NCBI GenBank assembly: GCA_002409445.1
Contig: DHNJ01000126.1
Location: forward strand, 1 to 5,425
Reading direction: 5' to 3'
Origin: Armatimonadetes bacterium UBA5419
Lineage (GTDB): Bacteria; Armatimonadota; UBA10988
DNA: 5,425 bases
The notes beneath the pieces are model-generated. The model was given only the letters and a program-made list of their open reading frames with translations, ran no database searches and was not told the origin of the DNA. Shown one piece after another: positions 1 to 5,345 of this stretch (within the stretch, counting starts at the first letter, position 1; each line of letters opens with the position of its first letter). The position numbers were made by a program, and so were the translations under genes.

Positions 1-573
1 GCGAGGCCGTGGCTCGGGGGCCGCCGCCGCCCCGAGCCACGGCCGCGCGGCGGCGGTCGACAGTTGCTGCGGCGCGCGCTCGGCGCCAGTCAGCGCCAGG
101 CTGCAGTTGTGCCCCAGCGAGACGGGCGCCGGCGCGCCGGGCAGCCGCTCCAGCCCGCGGCCCAGCCAGCCGGTGCGCAAATGCCGGTCGCTATCGCTGG
201 CGCTGTCCCAGATCTCCAGCGAGCGGAAGTGGCTCGCGCTCGGCTCGGGGTAGCCCACGCCCTGGATAACAGCCACCTGGCCGTCCTCCCAGAGGTCGCG
301 CAGGCCGCCCAGCAGCGGGTGCCAGGCCAGCCCCTCGGCCAGCGGCAGCCCGGCACGAGCGTTGATCGCCAGGGTCGGCCGGCGGCGGTAGTAGGCCTCG
401 GACCCGACCGGCAGGACGGTGTTCAGCCCGTCGTTGCCCCCGGCCAGATGCAGCAGGACCACGGCCCGGCGGCCCTCGGCGGCCCAGGCACGGCGGCCGC
501 CCAGCGCCGCGGCGCCGGCGATCAGCGCGGTCTGGGTCAAAAAGGTGCGTCGGCTCGGTTGGCGATGCTCCAT
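1..573 (-). CDS. DUF1501 family secreted protein with Tat signal peptide (N-terminal part, truncated by window edge)
   Basis: Reading the minus strand from the ATG at 573 gives 191 open codons with no stop before the left edge. Residues 7-12 are SRRTFL, a twin-arginine (Tat) motif. A hydrophobic Ala/Leu/Gly stretch follows, then AWA at 29-31, a plausible signal peptidase site, so export in folded form to the periplasm or surface is expected. The mature start shows DUF1501 hallmarks: AVVLLHLAGGNDGLNTVLP (about 37-55), EAYYRRRPTLAIN, a WHPLLGGL segment, VIQGVGYPEP, SHFRSLEIWDSA (from 114) and GWLGR (135-139). Family members are usually about 400 residues, so roughly half is present. DUF1501 belongs to the alkaline-phosphatase/sulfatase-like superfamily; its reaction is not established, and it often neighbours DUF1800 genes, none of which is visible here. 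The start is supported by GGAG (583-580, minus strand) six bases upstream. A perfect 15-bp inverted repeat lies inside the coding sequence near the left edge. Confidence 0.9.
   Translation of the reverse strand, partial: MEHRQPSRRTFLTQTALIAGAAALGGRRAWAAEGRRAVVLLHLAGGNDGLNTVLPVGSEAYYRRRPTLAINARAGLPLAEGLAWHPLLGGLRDLWEDGQVAVIQGVGYPEPSASHFRSLEIWDSASDSDRHLRTGWLGRGLERLPGAPAPVSLGHNCSLALTGAERAPQQLSTAAARPWLGAAAAPEPRPR
5..44. repeat. Perfect 15-bp inverted repeat (10-nt loop) inside the DUF1501 gene
   Basis: The arm at 5-19 (GGCCGTGGCTCGGGG) is the exact reverse complement of the arm at 30-44, separated by 10 bases. It lies within the coding frame and encodes the Ala/Pro/Arg-rich stretch RPWLGAAAAPEPRP. 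The stem is visible directly; any function (mRNA structure, protein-binding site, or chance in GC-rich DNA) is unknown. Confidence 0.75.
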
Positions 574-579
574 GCCACA

Positions 580-583
580 CTCC
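580..583 (-). promoter_or_regulatory. Ribosome binding site of the DUF1501 gene
   Basis: The minus strand reads GGAG at 583-580, six bases before the ATG at 573. This spacing is near ideal and supports the chosen start. A small stem-loop (arms 587-592 and 597-602, loop of four) lies just upstream in the same leader. Confidence 0.6.
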
Positions 584-633
584 ACAGCGGCGTCTTCGCC
601 GCCGCCCGCGGGACTCCTGCTCGGCGCCGCCAG

Positions 634-645
634 CGCATACAATAG
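634..645 (+). promoter_or_regulatory. Possible -10 element immediately upstream of rsgA (CGCATACAATAG)
   Basis: This is the only A/T-rich spot in the divergent DUF1501/rsgA spacer. TACAAT (638-643) fits a sigma70-type -10. No convincing -35 is seen 16-18 bases upstream. If it is used, transcription would start at about 650-652, giving rsgA almost no leader. Similar strings (CGCATAGTAG at 1682, CGCATACATAG at 4032) precede two other genes. Read on the other strand, the same bases give TATTGT, a possible -10 for the divergent gene. Confidence 0.3.
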
Positions 646-651
646 GAGCCG

Positions 652-1617
652 ATGAGCCGCCGCCGACCCAGCGAGGAGTACGAGCCGAGCCCGCGCGAGT
701 TGCTCGACGGTTTGGTCGTCGGCAGCCCCCGCGGCGGCGAGTACCCCGTCGGCGCCGCGGGCGAGATCACCCTCTGCCGCCTGCGCAAACGACTCATGAC
801 CGCCGGCGTCGACCGCCTCCAGTACCTCGCCACCGGCGACCGCGTGCGCTTCTTCCGCAGCCCCGAGGAGCCCGAACGCGGCCGCATCGACGAGGTCCTG
901 CCACGGACCAGCGAGCTGAGCCGCGGCCGCCCCGGCAAGCCGCCCCAGTTGATCGTCGTCAACCTCGACCAGGTCCTGATCGTCGCCGCCGTCGCCGAGC
1001 CGGACCTCAGCCTGCACCGCCTCGACCGCTTCCTGATCCTCGCCGACTGCGCCGAGATCGAGCCGCTAATCATCCTCAACAAGCTCGACCTCGACGACGA
1101 CGGCACCGCCCTGGCCGAGCTCGCCGCGATCTACGAGCCGCTGGGCTACCGCGTCCTGGGCACCAGCGCCGAGACCGGCGAGGGGCTGGCCGAGCTGCAG
1201 GCCGCGCTGACCGGCCGCGTCTCGGCGGTCGTCGGCGTCTCGGGGGCCGGCAAATCGACCCTGCTCAACACCCTCGACCCGAGCTTCGAGCTGGCCACCC
1301 AGGAGGTCATGGACATCGGCAAGGGCCGCCACACGACCACCGCCAGCAGCCTGCTGCCGCTGGCCTGTGGCGGCTGGGTCGCCGATACGCCGGGCATCAA
1401 GACCGTCTCGCCGCTGCCCGGGCTGATCCCCGCCGACGAGCTGGCGGAGCACTTCGTCGAGCTCGAACCGTTCGTCGGCGCCTGCCAGTTCAACAACTGC
1501 ACCCACCGCGCCGAACCCGGCTGTCAGGCGCGCGCCGCCCTCGCCGCGGGCGAGATCGCCGCCAGCCGCTTCGACAGCTACCTCCGCCTGTTCGAGGAAC
1601 TGCGCGCGGCCGAGTGA
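652..1617 (+). CDS. rsgA: Ribosome small subunit-dependent GTPase RsgA (YjeQ/YloQ)
   Basis: RsgA is a late 30S maturation factor: it binds near the decoding centre of the small subunit, and its GTPase activity is stimulated by the ribosome. The 321-residue protein has the full family layout: an N-terminal OB-fold region (about 18-95), then a circularly permuted GTPase domain. The motif order is G4 NKLD (143-146), G5 SAETG (172-176), G1/P-loop GVSGAGKST (195-203), the G2 region GKGRHTTT (223-230) and G3 DTPG (245-248). The C-terminal zinc site is C278-x4-C283-x-H285-x5-C291, matching the family pattern. Length is typical. An in-frame TAG at 643-645 makes the ATG at 652 the first possible start. 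GGAG at 645-648 is only three bases from it, which is short. The gene is divergent from the DUF1501 gene (78-bp gap) and 100 bp upstream of the lipoprotein array; neither neighbour has an evident functional link. Confidence 0.97.
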   Translation: MSRRRPSEEYEPSPRELLDGLVVGSPRGGEYPVGAAGEITLCRLRKRLMTAGVDRLQYLATGDRVRFFRSPEEPERGRIDEVLPRTSELSRGRPGKPPQLIVVNLDQVLIVAAVAEPDLSLHRLDRFLILADCAEIEPLIILNKLDLDDDGTALAELAAIYEPLGYRVLGTSAETGEGLAELQAALTGRVSAVVGVSGAGKSTLLNTLDPSFELATQEVMDIGKGRHTTTASSLLPLACGGWVADTPGIKTVSPLPGLIPADELAEHFVELEPFVGACQFNNCTHRAEPGCQARAALAAGEIAASRFDSYLRLFEELRAAE

Positions 1618-1659
1618 GCCCCCGCGCGCCCCGTCCCCACCGCCCCGATCCCTCGCGCC

Positions 1660-1689
1660 GTAACACGAACGTCGTTTCGGCCGCATAGT
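1660..1689 (+). promoter_or_regulatory. Candidate promoter of lipoprotein gene lpA
   Basis: GTAACA (1660-1665, four of six matches to TTGACA) is followed after 18 bases by CATAGT (1684-1689, four of six matches to TATAAT). The spacer contains TTTCGGCC. The third paralog has a matching arrangement (CTGACA, 18 bases, CATAGT, with TTTCGG in the spacer). The call rests on this resemblance plus position; neither box is strong alone. Confidence 0.35.
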
Positions 1690-1706
1690 AGTTTCTTGCG
1701 TCAAAC

Positions 1707-1710
1707 GGAG
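1707..1710 (+). promoter_or_regulatory. Ribosome binding site that positions the lpA start at ATA 1718
   Basis: GGAG is followed by seven bases and then ATA. The two paralogs downstream have GGAG at exactly the same distance from ATC and ATG respectively, so the site decides the start of lpA in favour of the near-cognate codon. Confidence 0.65.
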
Positions 1711-1717
1711 AACGACC

Positions 1718-2788
1718 ATAGAGAAGATTCGTAAGGGCCTGGGTGGCCTCTGCCTGCTCCTGGCGGGCAGTTTGGTGCTCGCGGGCTGCGGCTCGAGCAG
1801 CGACAGCAACGGTGGGGGCGGGACCCCGCTACCCGACCCGGCGACGCTGCGCGTGCGCGACGCTGAGAACGTCAACGACATGTCTGCCGACGGCCGCCTT
1901 GCCGGTGCCGCCCGCGGCCGCGCCGCCTACTGGGCGCGCTACGATCAGGTGCCCGTGGCCCTGCGGACCCTCCCGGGTCACCAGACGACCGAGGCGTGGT
2001 GCGTCGACGAAGACGGCCGCACCGTCGGCTACGCCACCGACCCCGAGGGCGACCTGGTCGCGTTCTACTGGGCCGACTCCGGCGCCGTGCCGACGCTCCT
2101 GCCCGTGCCTAACGGCTACGCGTTCAACGCCGAGGACCCCCAGGCGCTGAAGTTGGTCCACGGCGGCGGCATCATCGGCTCGCTGCAGAACGTGCAGAGC
2201 GGCGAGGCGGTCCTGGCCTACTGGTCGAAGCCCGACGCCCGCCCGGTGCTCACCGCGACCGCTGACGGCCGGCCCGAGGAGCCGATCAGCGTCAGTGACA
2301 ACGGCCTGCTGGTCGCCCGCACCGAGTTGGACGAGCCGCGCAACCTCTGGCAGCTCGACGCCACGAGCCGCAAGTTCCGCCGGCTGGACCTGGCCCGCAC
2401 GAGCGGCACGCCGCTGGCGCTGCCCAACGCGGTCAGCCACAAGGGGCGCATCGCCGGTACCATCGGCGCGTTCCCGACCGCCGTGCGCCCAGCCTGGTTC
2501 GCCAACACGAACGCCGCCGGCACCACGCTGCCCGCGCTCGCTGGCTACAGGGTCTTCCCCGAGGCGATCACCGACACCGGCCTGCTCGGCGGCTACGGCC
2601 TACGCGGCGAGGACCTCGTCGCGGTCACCTGGCGCAACGGCCAGATCACCAACCTCAACTCGCGGTTGCCGCGTGGTAGCGAGTACCAGCTCGACGCGGT
2701 CGTCGACATCACCGACAACGGCCAGGCCCTAGTCTTCGGCACCGCGCCGGACGGCGAGCCGGTTTGGCTGATCGTGCGCGTGCCGTAA
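1718..2788 (+). CDS. Tandem lipoprotein 1 (lpA): seven-repeat, HAF-like/beta-propeller-like lipoprotein with probable ATA start
   Basis: Function unrecognised. From ATA 1718 the product is 356 residues: charged n-region MEKIRKG, hydrophobic stretch LGGLCLLLAGSLV, and lipobox LAGC with Cys24. The +2 residue is Gly, not Asp, which under the enterobacterial rule favours the outer membrane. A Ser/Asp/Gly linker follows. The rest is seven units spaced about 42-52 residues, each with a turn motif and, in most, an aromatic-Trp or x-Trp pair: MSADGRLAG (55-63), VDEDGRTVGY (96-105), GGGIIGS (149-155), SVSDNGLLV (191-199), AVSHKGRIAG (238-247), AITDTGLLGG (283-292), DITDNGQALVFG (330-341). The late ITNLNSRLP stretch resembles the DLN-x-LxP signature of HAF-type extracellular repeat proteins; seven blades is inference. 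The frame is open from 1664, but between that point and the lipobox it contains no ATG or GTG. Its only TTG (1772) sits in the lipobox and would leave no signal peptide. It is paralogous to the next two genes. Confidence 0.85.
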   Translation: MEKIRKGLGGLCLLLAGSLVLAGCGSSSDSNGGGGTPLPDPATLRVRDAENVNDMSADGRLAGAARGRAAYWARYDQVPVALRTLPGHQTTEAWCVDEDGRTVGYATDPEGDLVAFYWADSGAVPTLLPVPNGYAFNAEDPQALKLVHGGGIIGSLQNVQSGEAVLAYWSKPDARPVLTATADGRPEEPISVSDNGLLVARTELDEPRNLWQLDATSRKFRRLDLARTSGTPLALPNAVSHKGRIAGTIGAFPTAVRPAWFANTNAAGTTLPALAGYRVFPEAITDTGLLGGYGLRGEDLVAVTWRNGQITNLNSRLPRGSEYQLDAVVDITDNGQALVFGTAPDGEPVWLIVRVP

Positions 2789-2809
2789 CTCGGCACTCCG
2801 GCATGCACA

Positions 2810-2837
2810 AGGCCGCGGGCAGCGCTGTCCGCGGCCT
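2810..2837 (+). terminator. Strong stem-loop after lpA (terminator-like, no T-tract)
   Basis: Arm AGGCCGCGGGCA (2810-2821) pairs with TGTCCGCGGCCT (2826-2837): 12 base pairs including one G-T, with a GCGC tetraloop, starting 21 bases after the lpA stop. No run of T follows (the next bases are CGTCATTGCC), so an intrinsic terminator is only partly supported. It could instead act as an mRNA 3' stabiliser or attenuator between lpA and lpB. Confidence 0.5.
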
Positions 2838-2911
2838 CGTCATTGCCGGCGCAGAGCGGCCCGCACCTGACGCGGCGCGGGGTCGGGCCATCGTGTAAAG
2901 TTGGGGTTGTC

Positions 2912-2915
2912 GGAG
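2912..2915 (+). promoter_or_regulatory. Ribosome binding site that positions the lpB start at ATC 2923
   Basis: GGAGAAGGA begins here. GGAG is seven bases from ATC 2923, the same spacing as in the other two paralogs, but 19 bases from the conventional GTG at 2935, too far for normal initiation there. Confidence 0.55.
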
Positions 2916-2922
2916 AAGGACT

Positions 2923-3993
2923 ATCGAACGCATTGTGCACGACGCGCGGCGCCTCGGTCTGCTGCTAGGTCTGGGGCTGGTGCTCGCCGGTTGCGGCTCC
3001 ACCCGCTTCGACGGCGCGGTGCTGCCGCATCCGGGACACCTCCTGGTCCGCGGCGCGCGCCAGGTCTTCGCCATGTCGAGCGACGGTCGCCTGGCCGGCT
3101 CGACCAATGACAACACCGCCGCCTATTGGGCGCAGCCCGGCAGCGCGCTGGTCGCTCTGCGGCCGTACCGCGGCCAGGTCGCGAGCACGGCGTTCGACGT
3201 CGACGCCAAGGGCCGTGTCGCTGGCTACGTGCGCACCGACGGCCAAGCGTTCCGCCTGGTGACCTGGGCCAACGCCTCCGCCGCGCCGGTCGCCCTGCGC
3301 CTGCCGCCGGGCTACACCGTCTCGACGGGCGTCATCACCGGCCTCCGGCTCGGTCCGGGCCAGAGTCTCGTCGGCACCCTCATCGGCCCCGAGGCACCCA
3401 ACGGCGCCCTGGCCGTCTGGCGCACGCCGACCGCGCTGCCCAAAATCAGCCGCCTGCCCGGCAGCGAGCGCCAGCTGCCCGAGAGCGTCAGCCCCAGCGG
3501 CCTGCTGGTCACCCGGCGGCTGGGCGGCGACGGGCCAACCTACACCCTCTGGCGCATCGACGGTGAGCGCGCGACACTGAGCGGCCCGCTCAGCCTGCCC
3601 CGCCCCAGCAACACGCGCAACGCCCGGCCGCGGGCGGTCAGCGACGCCGGCCGCATCACCGGGGTAATCAACCTCGACAGCAGCCGCAGCCGCGTGGCCG
3701 CCTGGTCGTCAACCGGCACCCAGCCCCACCTGCTGCCCAGCCTGGCGGGGCGGACGAACGTGCCCGCGGCGATCAACGACCGCGGCCTGGTCGGCGGCCA
3801 CGCCTACGACGATACCGGCGGCGTCGCGGTCGTCTGGCGCGGCGACCGCGTGATCGATCTCAACACGCTGTTGCCCGCCAACACCGGCTACCAGCTGCAG
3901 AGCGTCCGCGCGCTGAGTAACACAGGTTACGCCCTCTGCGTCGCCACCAATCCCAGCAAGCGCTCGGTCCAGCTCGTCTTCCGCGTGCCCTAG
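2923..3993 (+). CDS. Tandem lipoprotein 2 (lpB): seven-repeat, HAF-like/beta-propeller-like lipoprotein, probable ATC start (GTG 2935 is the conventional alternative)
   Basis: Function unrecognised. From ATC 2923 the product is 356 residues with the lipobox LAGC at Cys24, matching both paralogs; from GTG 2935 it is 352 residues with Cys20. Either gives a usable signal peptide (n-region ending HDARR, core LGLLLGLGLV). Numbered from ATC, the seven units are MSSDGRLAG (51-59), DVDAKGRVAGY (92-102), a degenerate GPGQSLVGT (144-152), SVSPSGLLV (188-196), AVSDAGRITG (238-247), AINDRGLVGG (283-292) and ALSNTGYALCVAT (330-342). Most are followed by x-Trp (YW, TW, VW, LW, AW, VW). The DRVIDLNTLLPANTGYQL stretch and the ending FRVP align with the neighbours. 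It is probably a lipid-anchored envelope protein of binding or structural type; no catalytic motif is seen. A weak TAAAGT (2896-2901) could be a -10 without a clear -35, so it may have its own promoter or depend on readthrough past the 2810-2837 stem-loop. Confidence 0.87.
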   Translation: MERIVHDARRLGLLLGLGLVLAGCGSTRFDGAVLPHPGHLLVRGARQVFAMSSDGRLAGSTNDNTAAYWAQPGSALVALRPYRGQVASTAFDVDAKGRVAGYVRTDGQAFRLVTWANASAAPVALRLPPGYTVSTGVITGLRLGPGQSLVGTLIGPEAPNGALAVWRTPTALPKISRLPGSERQLPESVSPSGLLVTRRLGGDGPTYTLWRIDGERATLSGPLSLPRPSNTRNARPRAVSDAGRITGVINLDSSRSRVAAWSSTGTQPHLLPSLAGRTNVPAAINDRGLVGGHAYDDTGGVAVVWRGDRVIDLNTLLPANTGYQLQSVRALSNTGYALCVATNPSKRSVQLVFRVP

Positions 3994-4013
3994 AACACGG
4001 CGCGCGGCCCGTC

Positions 4014-4043
4014 CTGACAACCGCCTTTCGGCGCATACATAGT
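4014..4043 (+). promoter_or_regulatory. Candidate promoter of lipoprotein gene lpC
   Basis: CTGACA (4014-4019, five of six matches to TTGACA) is followed by 18 bases and CATAGT (4038-4043, four of six matches to TATAAT); an overlapping TACATA lies at 4036. It is located 21 bases after the lpB stop. The same box pair and a TTTCGG-containing spacer occur before lpA, which supports a shared sigma70-type promoter design. Confidence 0.45.
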
Positions 4044-4051
4044 GCAATGTC

Positions 4052-4075
4052 ATCACCGACGAAGTCGGCGCTGAT
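4052..4075 (+). promoter_or_regulatory. Leader stem-loop abutting the lpC ribosome binding site
   Basis: ATCACCGAC (4052-4060) pairs with GTCGG (4064-4068) and TGAT (4072-4075): nine pairs with a GAA loop and a three-base bulge (CGC). It ends directly before AGGAG at 4076. It could modulate ribosome access; it is only a modest hairpin and may be incidental. Confidence 0.3.
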
Positions 4076-4076
4076 A

Positions 4077-4080
4077 GGAG
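4077..4080 (+). promoter_or_regulatory. Ribosome binding site of lpC
   Basis: GGAG is followed by seven bases and ATG 4088. This is the canonical reference for the identical GGAG-N7 layout before lpA (ATA) and lpB (ATC). Confidence 0.75.
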
Positions 4081-4087
4081 CACGAGG

Positions 4088-5140
4088 ATGCACAACAGCC
4101 ATAGGTATCTCAGGGGTTTCGGGCTGGTCGTCGCGGCGGTCGTCGCGCTGACCGGCTGCGGTTCGAGCGCGGGCGGTGGGGCGAACCCGCCGGTCCAGGC
4201 CGTCCACGAGGTCCGCGGCGCGGACGTCGTCTACAGCATGTCGATCGACGGCCGGCTCGCGGGCGTCAGCAATGGGCGCGCGGCCTACTGGCCGAGCCAC
4301 GGCGCGCCGCCGGTCCCGCTGCCCACCCTGCCCGGCCACGTGACCGTCAGCGCGCGCAGCGTCAGCGCCGATGGCCGCATCGTCGGCTACCTCAAGACCC
4401 AGCCGCTGGTCTCCTACAAGCCGGTCATCTGGGACAGCCCGACCGCCGACCCGCGCCTCCTGCCGGTCCCCCAGGGCTTCAGCGTGCGTGACCTGCCGAT
4501 GGTCGTCGGGAACAACAACCTGGTCGTCGGCAGCCTCCCGATCGCCGGCCAGGGCGACACAGCGCTGGCCGTCTGGCGCGTGGACGCCAACGCGTCGACC
4601 GTCACCAACACCGCGGACGCCCGCGGCCAGCAGCCCCACAGCATGTCCGACAGCGGCGTCCTGGTGACCGCCATTGACTTCACGCGCCGCCTCTGGCAGA
4701 TCGACCTGCAAACCGGCGCGCTGGGCAACCCGCTCAACTTCACCGCCACCACCGGCACTGGCTACGCCCTGCCCGAGAGCGTCAGCACGAAGGGCCGGAT
4801 CATCGGCCTCGCCGGCGCCACGGCCGCGAGCGCGCGCCCGGCCTGGTACAAGAACCTCAACGGCACCGCGACCTTCCTGCCCGCGCCGGCCAACTTCAGG
4901 ATCCACAGCCTGACCGCCGGCGACGGCATCGTCTTCGGCGCGACGACGTACAACGCCGGCCAATTCCGCGCCTACGCCTGGCGCAACGACCGCCTGATCG
5001 ACCTGAACACCCGCCTCCCCGCCAACTCCGGCCTCACCCTCGAGCGCGTCATCGGCGTCTCAGCCACCAACGACGTCCTCGTCCAAGGTCGCCAAGAAGG
5101 CGTCGCGGCGCCGGTATATCGGGTCATCACGGGGGTGTAG
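4088..5140 (+). CDS. Tandem lipoprotein 3 (lpC): seven-repeat, HAF-like/beta-propeller-like lipoprotein with ATG start
   Basis: Function unrecognised. The product is 350 residues from a well-placed ATG. Its signal peptide is MHNSHRYLRGF plus the hydrophobic core GLVVAAVVAL, with lipobox LTGC at Cys24 and Gly at +2. A Gly/Ala/Pro linker precedes the repeats. The seven units are MSIDGRLAG (51-59), SVSADGRIVGY (91-101), VVGNNNLVVGS (139-149), SMSDSGVLV (185-193), SVSTKGRIIG (231-240), SLTAGDGIVFG (274-284) and GVSATNDVLVQG (323-334). YW, IW, VW, LW, AW and AW pairs follow the first six. RNDRLIDLNTRLPANSGLTL (299-318) corresponds to the LN-x-x-LP stretch of both neighbours and to HAF-type repeats. 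Motifs are sharpest in units 1, 2 and 5 of all three proteins, and unit 7 is the most degenerate. It is collinear with lpA and lpB, so tandem duplication is clear. The lipid anchor suggests the periplasmic face or cell surface; the ligand is unknown. Confidence 0.93.
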   Translation: MHNSHRYLRGFGLVVAAVVALTGCGSSAGGGANPPVQAVHEVRGADVVYSMSIDGRLAGVSNGRAAYWPSHGAPPVPLPTLPGHVTVSARSVSADGRIVGYLKTQPLVSYKPVIWDSPTADPRLLPVPQGFSVRDLPMVVGNNNLVVGSLPIAGQGDTALAVWRVDANASTVTNTADARGQQPHSMSDSGVLVTAIDFTRRLWQIDLQTGALGNPLNFTATTGTGYALPESVSTKGRIIGLAGATAASARPAWYKNLNGTATFLPAPANFRIHSLTAGDGIVFGATTYNAGQFRAYAWRNDRLIDLNTRLPANSGLTLERVIGVSATNDVLVQGRQEGVAAPVYRVITGV

Positions 5141-5182
5141 CGGCAAGGTCCATCGTCGCGCCGGCGGACAGCCGGCCTGCCC

Positions 5183-5219
5183 GCGGCACCGGGGGCCACC
5201 ACCGGTCCCCGGTTGCCGC
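5183..5219 (+). terminator. Long GC-rich stem-loop downstream of lpC (possible terminator)
   Basis: GCGGCACCGGGG (5183-5194) pairs with CCCCGG (5207-5212) and TGCCGC (5214-5219), leaving one bulged T and a 12-base loop. It lies 42 bases after the lpC stop. No T-tract follows, so a role in termination is inferred from position and stability only. Confidence 0.4.
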
Positions 5220-5239
5220 CGGCCACTCTAACTGGGACC

Positions 5240-5257
5240 GCGGACATTCCTGTCCGC
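5240..5257. repeat. Perfect hairpin GCGGACA-TTCC-TGTCCGC
   Basis: Seven-base arms (5240-5246 and 5251-5257) are exact complements around a TTCC loop. This is a compact palindrome typical of dispersed intergenic repeats. From memory, similar GCGGACA/TGTCCGC hairpins are abundant in some Verrucomicrobiota and Planctomycetota genomes; this is not checked. Confidence 0.55.
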
Positions 5258-5261
5258 ATCC

Positions 5262-5298
5262 ATAGCTTCGGCCGCAGGCCGAAACAAGATTGAGCTAT
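5262..5298 (+). repeat. Intergenic palindromic repeat, copy A
   Basis: An outer ATAGCT/AGCTAT pair (5262-5267, 5293-5298) encloses a hairpin TTCGGCC-GCA-GGCCGAA (5267-5283), followed by ACAAGATTG. An inverted, expanded copy lies at 5346-5388. Confidence 0.6.
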
Positions 5299-5345
5299 AC
5301 CGTCGAGGCGCCGGCGGTCCCTTGGATCCGCACCGCCAGCATGTT

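Noticed and set aside
64..645. Plus-strand open frame of 193 codons opposite the DUF1501 gene
   Set aside because: The opposite strand encodes a clear Tat signal and DUF1501 motifs in one frame; this frame is Gln/Ala/Arg-rich without motifs.
1066..1881. Minus-strand open frame of 271 codons across the rsgA 3' half and lpA start
   Set aside because: It runs antisense to conserved RsgA motifs, has low-complexity composition and shows no recognisable family.
1772..2788. lpA starting at TTG 1772
   Set aside because: The lipobox cysteine would be residue 6, leaving no signal peptide, and there is no ribosome binding site at suitable distance. Both paralogs place the cysteine at residue 24.
3860..4963. 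Minus-strand open frame of 367 codons antisense to lpB/lpC
   Set aside because: It has low-complexity Arg/Gly/Ala/Asp composition and no domain, and it overlaps a well-supported gene with signal peptide and repeats. It is a typical GC-rich antisense shadow.
4972..5259. Minus-strand 95-codon open frame overlapping the lpC end
   Set aside because: About half lies antisense to lpC and the rest in stem-loop repeats; the composition is arginine-rich and motif-free.
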